Below, piece by piece: positions 8,682-17,332 of a stretch of DNA of 51,925 nucleotides; positions within the stretch are counted from its first letter, which is position 1; each line of letters starts with the position of its first letter. Source of the stretch: Bacilli bacterium (GTDB taxonomy: Bacteria; Bacillota_I; Bacilli_A; RF39; UBA660); NCBI GenBank assembly GCA_028703035.1, contig JAQVNR010000001.1, positions 1-51,925 on the forward strand, read 5' to 3'. The position numbers and the translations under genes were made by a program. A model generated the notes under the pieces. The model had not been told where the DNA came from. It saw only the letters and a program-made list of their open reading frames with translations, and did not search any database.

Positions 8682-8795
8682 GCAAACTCTGAAACAATTG
8701 GCGAAGAATTATTTATATATGATGAAATAATTGAAGAAGCTTATATAAAGTCAGATGAACCAGAAGTTATTGAAACAACAGAAGATGACATTTAA
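8682..8795 (+). pseudogene. acidic C-terminal tail of the interrupted surface protein
   Basis: After the TAA at 8679 the same frame remains open for 37 codons and stops at TAA 8793-8795. The encoded tail is strongly acidic (many Glu and Asp, ending VIETTEDDI), coding-like in composition, and sits directly before a terminator, so it looks like the original C-terminus. It has no start codon or SD of its own. Confidence 0.5.
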
Positions 8796-8805
8796 TAAAT
8801 ATATT

Positions 8806-8832
8806 AAAGAAGAAACGAAATTCTTCTTTTTT
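8806..8832 (+). terminator. terminator after the surface protein
   Basis: Nine-base stem AAAGAAGAA (8806-8814) with TTCTTCTTT (8821-8829), then Ts. Its position just after 8795 supports 8795, not 8681, as the original gene end. Confidence 0.7.
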
Positions 8833-8853
8833 GATGTACATTTTAAATATTTA

Positions 8854-8862
8854 TGGTAGAAT
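8854..8862 (+). promoter_or_regulatory. extended -10 promoter of the PH-domain gene
   Basis: TGgTAGAAT at 8854-8862, giving transcripts from about 8869 and a short leader holding TAGGAAGTG before the ATG at 8885. The same TATGGTAGAAT string recurs at 28738. Confidence 0.5.
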
Positions 8863-8884
8863 TAAATTGTAGGAAGTGAAGTAT

Positions 8885-9337
8885 ATGGCATATTTAAAAT
8901 ATAAAGAGGTAACTAAGTATTTTAATTTTTCTAAAGCTTTGTTAAAAGAAGAATTACCTAGTTATGTAACTGATTATATTTTTGAAGAAGAAGATATATT
9001 ATGTGGATATAAAACAGCTAGAGATTATGGGGTATTTACGACAAAAAAAATAGTTTTATTCGATAACACAAGTACTCTAGGGATATCTAAACAAATATAT
9101 ACAATACCTTATAATACAATATCTACTATATCAATTATTTTTACAAGAAGTGGCGCAGAGTTATCATTATTTTTAAATAGTGGATATCCACTGCGTATTA
9201 AGTTTATCAATATGACTAATATTGATAAAAAAAGAGTCAGACTTATATATTCAATAATTTCTAAAATAATTAATAATCAAAAAGTATCAGTTTCTGAAAT
9301 AAAAAAAATTCAAGAAAATGATATTAGTTTTAATTAA
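8885..9337 (+). CDS. bacterial PH-domain protein (YokE/bPH-like)
   Basis: A 150-residue cytoplasmic protein with the pattern of small bacterial pleckstrin-homology proteins: a helical start, then EEDILCGYKTARDYGVFTTKKIVLFD, where the DEKVL-GYK-RDxxVFTNKRLI pattern is typical, and a central IYTIPYNTISTISI strand pair. Such domains form ring-shaped oligomers; their ligands are mostly unknown. I chose ATG 8885 because AGGAAGTG lies about eight bases upstream; a GTG three codons earlier is also in frame. It follows the surface protein terminator and precedes a small membrane protein by 20 bases, probably the same transcript. Confidence 0.7.
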   Translation: MAYLKYKEVTKYFNFSKALLKEELPSYVTDYIFEEEDILCGYKTARDYGVFTTKKIVLFDNTSTLGISKQIYTIPYNTISTISIIFTRSGAELSLFLNSGYPLRIKFINMTNIDKKRVRLIYSIISKIINNQKVSVSEIKKIQENDISFN

Positions 9338-9357
9338 TATAAAAGAAAGAGGTATTT

Positions 9358-9690
9358 ATGGTAAAAGGTAAAGAAAAGGTTGAAACAGAAGAAGAATTTC
9401 TTGATTTAAAGGATGAAACAAGTAAAGCAGAAAGTCGAAAAAGAATTATTAATATTACTTTATGGACAATATTAATTACTTGGATAGTAATTTGTTTTAC
9501 AGACTTTATTTTAGTTAAGACAGAAAATAATCCATTATTTTGTACATTTTCTAAAACAGCAGAGTATGATAATGGATCTGTTAAATCATGCTATGGTCTA
9601 GGTTATAAAGTTTATAATTATGACCGTGAAGATTTTACTGGTTTAGAATTTGCACCTTTATGGGGAAAAGACAAGTCAGTCCAAGATTAG
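9358..9690 (+). CDS. small single-pass membrane protein
   Basis: A 110-residue protein with a charged N-terminal third rich in Glu and Lys, one membrane helix (INITLWTILITWIVICFTDFI, about residues 38-58) and a short outer part with two cysteines (CTFSKTAEYDNGSVKSC) that could form a disulphide. The outer part ends in GYKVYNYDREDFTGLEFAPLWG, which looks conserved in style but matches no family I can name. An AAAGAGG site precedes the ATG. The gene is followed by the tRNA-Met promoter. Function is unknown. Confidence 0.6.
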   Translation: MVKGKEKVETEEEFLDLKDETSKAESRKRIINITLWTILITWIVICFTDFILVKTENNPLFCTFSKTAEYDNGSVKSCYGLGYKVYNYDREDFTGLEFAPLWGKDKSVQD

Positions 9691-9701
9691 CTTAAAAGTT
9701 A

Positions 9702-9729
9702 TTGATTAATGCAAGAAGTGTGTTATAAT
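9702..9729 (+). promoter_or_regulatory. promoter of tRNA-Met
   Basis: TTGATT at 9702-9707, 16-base spacer, TATAAT at 9724-9729, with an extended TGt just before the -10. The mature tRNA begins 18 bases after the -10. Confidence 0.7.
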
Positions 9730-9747
9730 TTCATTACTTGCTTTTAT

Positions 9748-9824
9748 GGCGGTGTAGCTCAGTTGGCTAGAGCATCCGGTTCATACCCGGGGGGTCGGGA
9801 GTTCAAATCTCTCCGCCGCTACCA
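9748..9824 (+). tRNA. tRNA-Met (CAT anticodon)
   Basis: A 77-base cloverleaf with encoded CCA. The acceptor 5' strand GGCGGTG pairs with the 3' strand CGCCGCT (two G-U type pairs), the D arm is GCTC...GAGC, the anticodon arm is TCCGG-TTCATAC-CCGGG with CAT at 34-36, and the T arm has GGGAG-TTCAAAT-CTCTC followed by the acceptor strand. It closely resembles Bacillus elongator tRNA-Met. Without identity elements tested, a tRNA-Ile2 with a modified CAT cannot be fully excluded. Its 3' end may have served as an integration target, since part of it recurs at 10183. Confidence 0.93.
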
Positions 9825-10317
9825 ATTTATAAATTACTTGTATAAAGCAATTTTTTTTATGTTAAGGGGCAACTTCTTACTAAAAATTGAGTTTTAGGTT
9901 CTTTTTTATATTATCATTATCAATTGATGATGAAATAACAAGAAAAGTAGCTGATTAATTTGTTATGGACAAAGATGATATTTTAAATCTTCCAATTATC
10001 AATGTTGTAAATAATTAACAATTCGCACCAGTTGAATTAAATTCGTTTTTAATCTATAATATAAGTAGAATATTTGAGTATTATACTCATTATTTAAAAG
10101 TAAGGAATTTTAGAAGCTTATCGTAAAAAGTGATGTTAGTATAGATATATGAACACGAAATTATTCATAAATATGGTAGAATAATCTCTCCGCCATTACA
10201 AATTTTATAGTGACATGATTGGTGATAAATTAAGTAGTTTACAAAAATAAGTTAGATAATTGCTAAGAATGATTTAATATATAATGTATTTAGGAGAATT
10301 GGTTAGGAGAAAAAAAG
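9825..10317. other. gene-poor junction between tRNA-Met and the restriction-modification island
   Basis: 493 bases with many stops in all frames and no recognisable gene. It includes a T run just after the tRNA that may terminate it, and a partial copy of the tRNA 3' end near 10183. The short open stretches look like decayed sequence, as expected beside an integration site. Confidence 0.5.
10183..10209 (+). repeat. partial copy of the tRNA-Met 3' end (att-like)
   Basis: AATCTCTCCGCC at 10183-10194 exactly repeats 9806-9817 of the tRNA. The next 15 bases (ATTACAAATTTTATA) resemble the tRNA end and following GCTACCAATTTATA with several differences. A tRNA 3' end repeated beside a restriction-modification block is typical of att scars, but no integrase gene is present here. 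Confidence 0.45.
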
Positions 10318-11601
10318 ATGTATAGCGAAGTAGAAAAAAAATTTAAAGTAAACTATCCCAAAAAAACAAGAGCGACATACACTAGTTTATTAAATTATAC
10401 CTCTAATCTTAAAGCTCCAATACATAGATGGTATAAATATAAAGAAGGTTATTCAGAAGAATTAGTAACAATTCTTATTAATAAATATAATAAGAACTCA
10501 AAAGGTACAATACTTGATCCATTCTTAGGAAGTGGAACGACAATTTGTGCTGCAAATAAATTAGGATTAAATGCAATAGGATTTGAGGTGAATCCTTTCT
10601 CCTTTTTTCTGTCTTCAGTTAAAATGGCTAACTATTCCAAAAAAGATATTGATGAATTAAAAAAGTTATATCCGGCAATATTAAAAAAATCATTAGAAAC
10701 AAATGTAAAGTATAAGTTACCAGCTTTATCAATAAGCAACAAAGTCTTTGAAAATAAAATCGAAAAATACTTAATGAATATTAAAGAAAATATAAATTTA
10801 TTATCAATAAATGAAAATATTAAGAATTTATTAATGTTAGGCTGGTTATCAGTAATTGAAAAGTTTTCAAATTATAAAAAATCAGGTAATGGATTGAAAA
10901 AAAAGGTAAAAATAATTGATTATACAATTGATGATGTTTATCAATTCTTATGTGATGAATATGCCAATATAGTAGATGACTTATTAAATAATAAAATTAA
11001 ATTTAAAAACAAAATATATAGTACTTCATCAATATATGTAGATGGAATAATTAAGCCGAGTTCTATAAGTGGAATTATTTATTCACCTCCATATGCAAAT
11101 TGTTTTGACTATACAGAAATATATAAATTAGAGTTATGGTTTGGTGGATTTGTTAATGAATACAGTGATTTAAAGAATTTGAGGAAATTGTCTGTTCGCT
11201 CACATTTGAGTGCTGAGCTTGATAATGAAGATGAAGAACCATTAAAAAAATCTCCAATGTTATCGCAATTACTTGATAAGTTGGATTCAAAAAAACTTTG
11301 GGATAAACGAATTCCTGTTATGCTAAAAAATTATTATGAAGATATGTTTAAAACAATTGCTAATAGTTTTAAAATGTTAGAATCAGGTGGATTCTGTTGT
11401 ATTGTAGTTGGAAATTCTGCTTATGGTGGTGTAGTTTTTCCTACGGATTTATTGCTGGCAGATTATGCAAAATCAATTGGATTTAAAGTAGATTGTATTG
11501 ATGTATATAGATATATTATACCTAGTTCACAGCAATATGAATTGACTATTAAATATAAAAAATATTTAAGGGAGAGTGTGATATGTTTGATAAAGATATA
11601 A
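10318..11601 (+). CDS. DNA methyltransferase 1 of a type IIS restriction-modification system
   Basis: A 427-residue SAM-dependent amino-methyltransferase. The SAM-binding motif I is ILDPFLGSGTT (DPFLGSGTT, residues 67-75), and the catalytic motif IV is SPPY at residues 256-259, followed by ANCFDYTEIYKLELWFGGF. A region of about 180 residues between the two motifs could contain target recognition. The SPPY signature fits N6-adenine or N4-cytosine modification; I cannot tell which. A TAGGAGA site precedes the ATG. Its end overlaps the next methyltransferase by 19 bases, and an AlwI-like endonuclease follows, so the three form one translationally coupled operon. Type IIS systems cutting at asymmetric sites commonly need one methyltransferase per strand, which explains the pair. 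Confidence 0.85.
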   Translation: MYSEVEKKFKVNYPKKTRATYTSLLNYTSNLKAPIHRWYKYKEGYSEELVTILINKYNKNSKGTILDPFLGSGTTICAANKLGLNAIGFEVNPFSFFLSSVKMANYSKKDIDELKKLYPAILKKSLETNVKYKLPALSISNKVFENKIEKYLMNIKENINLLSINENIKNLLMLGWLSVIEKFSNYKKSGNGLKKKVKIIDYTIDDVYQFLCDEYANIVDDLLNNKIKFKNKIYSTSSIYVDGIIKPSSISGIIYSPPYANCFDYTEIYKLELWFGGFVNEYSDLKNLRKLSVRSHLSAELDNEDEEPLKKSPMLSQLLDKLDSKKLWDKRIPVMLKNYYEDMFKTIANSFKMLESGGFCCIVVGNSAYGGVVFPTDLLLADYAKSIGFKVDCIDVYRYIIPSSQQYELTIKYKKYLRESVICLIKI

Positions 11602-12863
11602 TAAAAGTTAAAAATCTTCCAAAAGATATAATTTATGATGGTACATATTACATTGAACAGAGTTCAGTTAATTCATATACACATAATTATTTTAAATATC
11701 CGTGTAAATTTATTCCGGAGGTTCCTAGATGGGCAATCAATAAATATACAATTGATAAAGACACAAAAATTATTGACCCATTTGCTGGCAGTGGTACTAC
11801 ATTGTTAGAAGCAATGGTAATGGGATTTGACTCTTATGGAACTGAAATTGATGATATTGCTAGATTAATAATCAAAGCAAAGACAACTCGATTTAGCAAA
11901 TGTGATTTAAAGCAAGTTAGAGTTGAATATAAGAGAATTATTACTAATGTAAATTCAGACATAAATTATATAATACCAGCTATTGATAATATCAATCATT
12001 GGTTTTCTGAAGAAAATACAGTTACTCTTGCTAAATTATTATATCTAATAAGAGAAATATTGAATGATAGTATTCGTGATTTCTTTTTAGTGGTATTTGT
12101 ATCAATAATTAAAAATTGCTCAAATGCTGATAATAGTTCTCCTAAACCGTATGTTTCAAGAAAAATTATTAAAATACCAGTAGAACCTTTGCTTGAATTT
12201 AGTAAAGTATATGAGAAATATTATAAATCAACTGAAGAATTATCAACTGTAAAAAAAACAGGAACAGTTGAACTGCTAGAGGGGGATGCATTATCATTCA
12301 AATCTCAACATAATTTTGATTTAGCGATTACATCGCCACCATATATAAATGCTTTTGATTATGGTAGAACGATGAGATTGGAAAATCTTTGGTTAGGCAC
12401 ACTTACAGAAGACTCTCTTCGTAAAAAAAAGGCATTTTATGTTGGGACTGAGAAATTAAATTCAAATATTGAATCTAATGATATGTCGATTCTCAAAGAG
12501 AGCAAACATTTAAATGAAGTTTACCACTTAATTACAGAGATGGACAAAAAGAGAGGTCTTATTGTTAAAAGGTTTTTCAGTGATATGAAAAAAAATATAG
12601 TTCAAGTAAACAAAAAGTTAAATCTATCAGGAAAATATGTTATAGTAATTGGAAATAGTACTATAAGAAATATTGAGGTTAATAGTGCTAAAATTATTGA
12701 AGACATTGCACTAGCAAATGGATTTAAGTTACTAACTAAATTTAAGTATATAATTAAAAATTCTTATATAAATATTCCTAGAAATGGTAAGGGCGGTAAA
12801 ATTCAATTTGATAATGTTATTGTCTTAGAAAAGGGGAGTAATAATGGCGCAACAAAATCGTAG
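11583..12863 (+). CDS. DNA methyltransferase 2 of a type IIS restriction-modification system
   Basis: A 426-residue paralogue-like partner of the preceding enzyme. Motif I is IIDPFAGSGTT (DPFAGSGTT, residues 65-73) and motif IV is SPPY at 251-254, followed by INAFDYGRTMRLENLWLG. The FDYG-R-x-LE-LW arrangement after SPPY is shared with the first enzyme, showing common ancestry. It presumably methylates the other strand of the same asymmetric site. Its ATG lies inside the end of the first methyltransferase gene, after a GGGAG site, and its end overlaps the endonuclease start by 20 bases. The modified base (N6-A or N4-C) and the site are not visible from sequence. Confidence 0.85.
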   Translation: MFDKDIIKVKNLPKDIIYDGTYYIEQSSVNSYTHNYFKYPCKFIPEVPRWAINKYTIDKDTKIIDPFAGSGTTLLEAMVMGFDSYGTEIDDIARLIIKAKTTRFSKCDLKQVRVEYKRIITNVNSDINYIIPAIDNINHWFSEENTVTLAKLLYLIREILNDSIRDFFLVVFVSIIKNCSNADNSSPKPYVSRKIIKIPVEPLLEFSKVYEKYYKSTEELSTVKKTGTVELLEGDALSFKSQHNFDLAITSPPYINAFDYGRTMRLENLWLGTLTEDSLRKKKAFYVGTEKLNSNIESNDMSILKESKHLNEVYHLITEMDKKRGLIVKRFFSDMKKNIVQVNKKLNLSGKYVIVIGNSTIRNIEVNSAKIIEDIALANGFKLLTKFKYIIKNSYINIPRNGKGGKIQFDNVIVLEKGSNNGATKS

Positions 12864-14592
12864 TAAAGAGGTCTGGTTGATTCCCAAAAGAGTAAGTTTA
12901 CATCAAACTATATGTTTGATAGACGGTATTATTGAAAGAAATTTCGATGGTTCTTCTTGGAATCCCGGAAAACAGAATAATTTGGGAGTGAATTTGAAAA
13001 ATTGGGGTGCTACTCGAGATGGGAAAAATATTTCGTCTCAAGCAATTAGAACGTTAACCGCTTCAATTCCTCAGTATCTTGGTTTTTTATACATTAATAC
13101 ACAAACAACTCCAAATACCATTAAAATAACTGAAGCTGGATATAAATTGTGGGAAAAGCACAAAGGACAGTTAGAAAAGATAACTAATTTAGTAGATGGT
13201 AAAGAAAAATTAATAAATGAGTCCGATATGGTACTTAGTCAAATGGAAAAATTGCAAATTACAAATCCAATCATATTAAAGGACTGTGAAAATATTTTAG
13301 TATTTCCGTTTAGAGCAACTTTAGCATTATTGTTAGAGTTAGATTATCTTGATATTGAAGAACTTGCTTTATTCGTATTTAGAATAAAAGATAATTCGGA
13401 AATTCCACTTGCAGTAAATGAAATTAAAAATTTTAGAAAGTTAGATAATATATCTCGTAAGGAACTAATTGAAAACTTTAAGAAAACTCATATTGGTAAT
13501 ATTACATTGGTTCAAGCTGGTTCTACAAAGTATTATCAATCTCTTTGTGTATTGACTGGAATTATTGAAAAAACAAATGTTAGTCCAACAAACCGTGACA
13601 TATCAATTAGTTCTATAAAACTGAAAAATGACTATAAAGCTCTAGCGGAGAATATCGTTATAAATAAATATAAAAATGCTGAGGCTTTTGATTTTGAGAA
13701 TAATCTTAATTTATGGATAGAATATATTGGTAATGTGGCTAGAACATCGCCTCCGGTAAATGTTACAATAATTAATAAGAATCCTAAATCTATTTTTATA
13801 AACTTATTTAAAAATGAAATTTTATATGATGGTGACATTATGGAAAAGGATGAGCAAAAAGTATATCCAATGTTTATTGATGAGGAGTATAAAGTTCAAA
13901 TCATTACAATTGAAGAAGGAAACGTAATGAGCGAACAAATTATAATCCCTAAATTTGATAAAAGAAAATTTGATATAATTGAAATTGATGTAAATATGTA
14001 TGAATCTGAAGAATCTTTTGAAGATATGAAAAATCAAATACTTTCTCATTCTTCGGCAACCCATTTTGCCCCTGAGATAAAAAACTACTTAACTGTGATT
14101 AACAAATTGACAGGAGTTAATAAGTTAGAGGATAAATCGTTAAGAGGAGCATACTATGAATATTTTTTCTTCAAACTTTTATGTATACTGATGAATGAAG
14201 GAAAAATTGATAATGTGGTATGGAATGGAAAAATTGGTAAATATGGATTACCAGTACCAGCACCGGGTGGTAAAATTGGAATTACTGATATTATATTTAC
14301 TATTGGTAATATCGACTTTGTATTGGAATTAACTACAATCAGAGCAAAATCAACGCAGTTTAGTGCTGAAGGGTCTTCAGTGCCTGACCACATAAAATTA
14401 CATAAAAAAAACACTACAAGAAATGTAATAGGCATCTTTGTAGCGCCAATTATTCATGATAGAAACACTTCCGCAATAAAAGCAGTATTAAGAGGAGCCG
14501 ATTTATCTGTAATTTGTGTTTCTGATACTGATTTTTTAGAAATACTATCATCAGATAATATTTCAGAATCTTTAATTAGTAGTATTAGTTAA
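12844..14592 (+). CDS. AlwI-family type IIS restriction endonuclease
   Basis: A 582-residue protein with the layout of AlwI/N.BstNBI-type enzymes. An N-terminal recognition part (VWLIPKRVSL, then WNPGKQNNLG, ASIPQYLGFLYI and a winged-helix-like ITEAGYKLWEKHKG) is followed by a C-terminal PD-(D/E)xK-like nuclease: GITDIIFTI with Asp482, LELTTIRAKSTQF with Glu495, and a later KNTTRNVIGIFVAP strand. The pattern E-x-T-T-x-x-x-x-x-x-QF parallels known AlwI members. It would cut at a fixed distance from an asymmetric site protected by the two upstream methyltransferases. The start overlaps the second methyltransferase by 20 bases. The reading frame is full-length, so the system may be active. Family call is by motif memory, moderately strong. 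Confidence 0.75.
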   Translation: MAQQNRSKEVWLIPKRVSLHQTICLIDGIIERNFDGSSWNPGKQNNLGVNLKNWGATRDGKNISSQAIRTLTASIPQYLGFLYINTQTTPNTIKITEAGYKLWEKHKGQLEKITNLVDGKEKLINESDMVLSQMEKLQITNPIILKDCENILVFPFRATLALLLELDYLDIEELALFVFRIKDNSEIPLAVNEIKNFRKLDNISRKELIENFKKTHIGNITLVQAGSTKYYQSLCVLTGIIEKTNVSPTNRDISISSIKLKNDYKALAENIVINKYKNAEAFDFENNLNLWIEYIGNVARTSPPVNVTIINKNPKSIFINLFKNEILYDGDIMEKDEQKVYPMFIDEEYKVQIITIEEGNVMSEQIIIPKFDKRKFDIIEIDVNMYESEESFEDMKNQILSHSSATHFAPEIKNYLTVINKLTGVNKLEDKSLRGAYYEYFFFKLLCILMNEGKIDNVVWNGKIGKYGLPVPAPGGKIGITDIIFTIGNIDFVLELTTIRAKSTQFSAEGSSVPDHIKLHKKNTTRNVIGIFVAPIIHDRNTSAIKAVLRGADLSVICVSDTDFLEILSSDNISESLISSIS

Positions 14593-14984
14593 GAAAATAT
14601 ATATAATGGTCAATTTTGGGTCAAACACTAAATAAAAAATTATAAAATATCATCATAAATTAGAAAACATTGAAAAGTTACAAATGTTGGATAAATTAAA
14701 AATGAACTATAAGAAAATAAATAAAAAAAACTTGACCTTGGAGCAAAGGAATTCTAAATATACAAATGTATATCTACTCTCATTTGAGAACCCAGCTTTT
14801 ATCCTCACAGGCAAGTCATCTACAATAATTAAGCAAAAAGCCACATTATTGACAACCTTGTTTATGTGAAAAATCGACAAATAATTAAAAGCCAAATTTT
14901 CAAAAATAAACAAATTGTTCGTTTTAATATTTGTAAATGAAATAAAGTGTTATTAAGGAAGCGAATTAAAATAAAAGAAAATAA
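14593..14984. other. non-coding or decayed sequence after the endonuclease
   Basis: 392 bases in which I find no convincing gene. A 61-codon ORF at 14684 lacks an SD and has random-looking composition, and the opposite-strand ORF mirrors it. It lies between the restriction-modification operon and a Bro-N remnant, so it is best seen as island debris. Confidence 0.5.
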
Positions 14985-15251
14985 ATTAGAAGTATATGGG
15001 ATGCAGATAAGGAGGAGTATTTTTTTTCGATCGTAGATGTTATTGAGGCTTTGACAGATAGCCCAAGACCAAGAACATATTGGAGTGTTTTAAAAAACAG
15101 ATTAAAAGAAGAAGGTAGTCAGTTGTCCTCAAATGTCGGACAATTAAAATCAATAGATGGCAATATTATAACCAAAAAGGTCTTAGATACAAAGGAGAAA
15201 TTTAGACTAATAGATTCTAGTCAGAAAGCTGAGCTTTTAAAAATGTGCTAA
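14985..15251 (+). pseudogene. Bro-N (phage antirepressor-like) domain remnant
   Basis: An open stretch without a proper start reads IWDADKEEYFFSIVDVIEAL then TDSPRPRTYWSVLKNRLKEE and EGSQLSSNVGQLK, matching the Bro-N domain core found in BRO-family and antirepressor-like proteins. In-frame TAA codons lie just upstream, so the N-terminal leader is lost, and it ends at KMC after about 88 codons, lacking a second domain. It probably marks the distal edge of the island that starts at tRNA-Met. The core motif is clear; the original gene type is not. Confidence 0.65.
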
Positions 15252-15281
15252 AAGCCTCTTTTTCTTTTTAGCAATAAATAG

Positions 15282-15287
15282 TATAAT
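15282..15287 (+). promoter_or_regulatory. -10 box of the MBL hydrolase gene
   Basis: TATAAT 16 bases before the ATG at 15304. The predicted leader is about ten bases and contains GGTGAT, which pairs with the anti-SD of 16S rRNA. No good -35 is visible. Confidence 0.5.
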
Positions 15288-15303
15288 GTTGTTGGTGATA
15301 TAA

Positions 15304-16017
15304 ATGAAAGTTCAAGTAATAGGTAATGGTAATATTACAAGTAATAATTTTAATGCTTCATTTTTGATTAATGATAAAATTTTAATTGATACTCCACCTG
15401 GGATGCTTAAAGAATTAAAAAAGCTAAATAAAAACTTAGATGAGATTAAAGTTATTGTTATAACTCATCTACATGGTGATCATTATTTTGATTTACCTTT
15501 TATAATTCTTAATGAATATGCTAGAAAACGAGAGGAAAAATTAATAATAATTGGTCCAAAAGATTTAAAGAAAAGTTTAGAAAAATTAACTAAACTAGCT
15601 TTTTATAATCGACTTAATAAATATATAGCAAATCTTGATATAACATTTCTTGATGCCCAAACAGTTCAAAATAATATGGTAGAGGATGATTTATATTTAA
15701 GTTCAATAAAGCTAGTTCATGGAGAAGTTAAATTTAATTATGGTTATATTTTTAAAACAAAAGATAAAGCTTTAGGTATCACGGGGGATACTGAAATGTG
15801 CCCAGGGCTTACATATATGTTAAAAAAAGTAAATTATATATTAATTAATGTTAATGATAAAAAAGGGGAACATTTAGATTTAAGTAGATTTAAAGAACTA
15901 GCTAAAACTTATCAAATAAATTATATCCCAGTTCATTTTCCTGATGAAATAGAAGCAGAACTTATTAAATTAAAAAATGTTAAAGTTATTAATCCTGGTG
16001 AACAATTCTTTATTTAG
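15304..16017 (+). CDS. metallo-beta-lactamase-fold hydrolase (RNase Z-like)
   Basis: A 237-residue MBL-fold protein. The metal motif HxHxDH is THLHGDH (His55, His57, Asp59, His60); a third ligand region is LVHGEVKFNYGY, and the bridging aspartate is in GITGDTEMC. A late histidine follows in IPVHFPDE. The arrangement resembles RNase Z/ElaC-like and phosphodiesterase-like family members, but it is short and lacks a visible exosite arm, so a general role in hydrolysing phosphodiester or thioester substrates is all that can be said. The stop codon lies inside its own terminator hairpin. It has a short-leader promoter. Confidence 0.75.
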   Translation: MKVQVIGNGNITSNNFNASFLINDKILIDTPPGMLKELKKLNKNLDEIKVIVITHLHGDHYFDLPFIILNEYARKREEKLIIIGPKDLKKSLEKLTKLAFYNRLNKYIANLDITFLDAQTVQNNMVEDDLYLSSIKLVHGEVKFNYGYIFKTKDKALGITGDTEMCPGLTYMLKKVNYILINVNDKKGEHLDLSRFKELAKTYQINYIPVHFPDEIEAELIKLKNVKVINPGEQFFI

Positions 16018-16030
16018 AATTGTTTTTTTC
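16001..16030 (+). terminator. terminator overlapping the MBL gene end
   Basis: Stem AACAATTCT (16001-16009) with AGAATTGTT (16016-16024), then a run of Ts. The TAG stop is inside the hairpin. Confidence 0.75.
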
Positions 16031-16072
16031 TATTCTCTATGTTAGAATTAATATAGAATAGAGAGGTACTAG

Positions 16073-17323
16073 ATGAAATATTTAAAATATTTATTGTTAA
16101 TATCCATTTTATTTTTTCCAATTAAAGTTAAAGCTTTAATAAGCTTTGATTGTAGTGAATTAGTTAAACCAGGAAATGATATTATTTGTAATATTAAGTC
16201 AGATGATAATATTACATATTTTGAGGGGACGCTTAATGTTGATTCTAGAGGAGTATATTTTGGTTCTAATCCAGGAACTGGTTTTACGAGTGATTCAATT
16301 AAAACTGATTTAAAATTTAAATCCACAGGTGGCAAAGATGTAGCAACTTCTTTTATTCATGTTCCAAATACGATAAAAACCAATACTATTTTTAAACTGA
16401 ATTTATCAAACATTAAATATATATTAAAAGGTGCGGAAAAAACACAAAATACATTAAATGTAGAGGTAAGTATTGGTGATGCCACTACTAAACCAATAAC
16501 TACTACTAAACCAAATACGAATGATGGAACTAAGACTAGTGGAGAAAGTCTTCATCTTAAAACATTAAATATTGAAGGTCAAGATATAAGTTTTAGTAAA
16601 TTTAAATTTACTTATGATTTAACGGTTCTTTATGAAGTTGAAAATTTACTAATTACAGCCGAGGCTGCTTCAGAAGATATTTCTGTTGCTATTCCTGAAG
16701 AAACTACACTTGAAGTTGGAGAAAATGAAATAATTATTACATTAACAAACAATGAAGGAGAATCATCAGTTTATACAATTAAAGTTAAAAGGTTAAATGA
16801 AGGTGAAGTAATTCGTGAGTTATCAACAGATGCAACTTTAAAAAGTGTTTCTTTTGCGCCATATAAAGTTGATTTTTCACCAAATACTTTTAATTATAAA
16901 ATAGAAATTGATTCTAAGACTACAGAAATATCTGTTACTGCAGTTCCAAAAAGTGAATATGCTAGTTATGAGGTTATTGGTAATACTGACTTAAGTGATG
17001 GTAGTATTATTAAAATTGAAGTTACTGCCGAAGATGGCACGATTATAAATTATGATTTTCATATTTCGGTAAAACAAAATATATTTGAAGAATATAGATT
17101 ATATATTATAATTGCTGGAGCTTTAATTTTAGTTTTACTTATTATTGTTATTATAATTAAGTCAAACAATAAAAAGAAAAAGAACAAAGCTAAATCAAGC
17201 AAAACTCCAGCTAAAAAAGAACCTACTAAAACTCCAGGTGCAACTCCTAAAAAAATAGCACCATCAAAACCAGCTATGCCTAAAACCCCTCCTACTCCTG
17301 AGGTTGAAGTTTTAGATTTATAA
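16073..17323 (+). CDS. surface protein with cadherin-like beta-sandwich domains and C-terminal membrane anchor
   Basis: A 416-residue protein: signal peptide (LKYLLLISILFFPIKVKA), an N-terminal domain to about residue 135 with cohesin-like strands, a Thr/Pro-rich linker, and two cadherin-like beta-sandwich domains starting at LKTLNIEG and TLKSVSFAPYKVDF, each ending in a YTIKVKR- or YDFHISVK-type strand. A membrane helix (LYIIIAGALILVLLIIVIII) and a Lys/Pro-rich cytoplasmic tail close it. It should be anchored with the domains outside. An extended -10 (TGtTAGAAT, 16040-16048) and a GAGAGG site precede the ATG, and a terminator follows at 17333. Probably structural or adhesive; the exact role is unknown. 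Confidence 0.75.
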   Translation: MKYLKYLLLISILFFPIKVKALISFDCSELVKPGNDIICNIKSDDNITYFEGTLNVDSRGVYFGSNPGTGFTSDSIKTDLKFKSTGGKDVATSFIHVPNTIKTNTIFKLNLSNIKYILKGAEKTQNTLNVEVSIGDATTKPITTTKPNTNDGTKTSGESLHLKTLNIEGQDISFSKFKFTYDLTVLYEVENLLITAEAASEDISVAIPEETTLEVGENEIIITLTNNEGESSVYTIKVKRLNEGEVIRELSTDATLKSVSFAPYKVDFSPNTFNYKIEIDSKTTEISVTAVPKSEYASYEVIGNTDLSDGSIIKIEVTAEDGTIINYDFHISVKQNIFEEYRLYIIIAGALILVLLIIVIIIKSNNKKKKNKAKSSKTPAKKEPTKTPGATPKKIAPSKPAMPKTPPTPEVEVLDL

Positions 17324-17332
17324 TCTTACCTT

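Noticed and set aside
14684..14913. Small ORFs on both strands after the endonuclease
   Set aside because: No ribosome sites, no recognisable motifs, mirror-image overlap of both frames.
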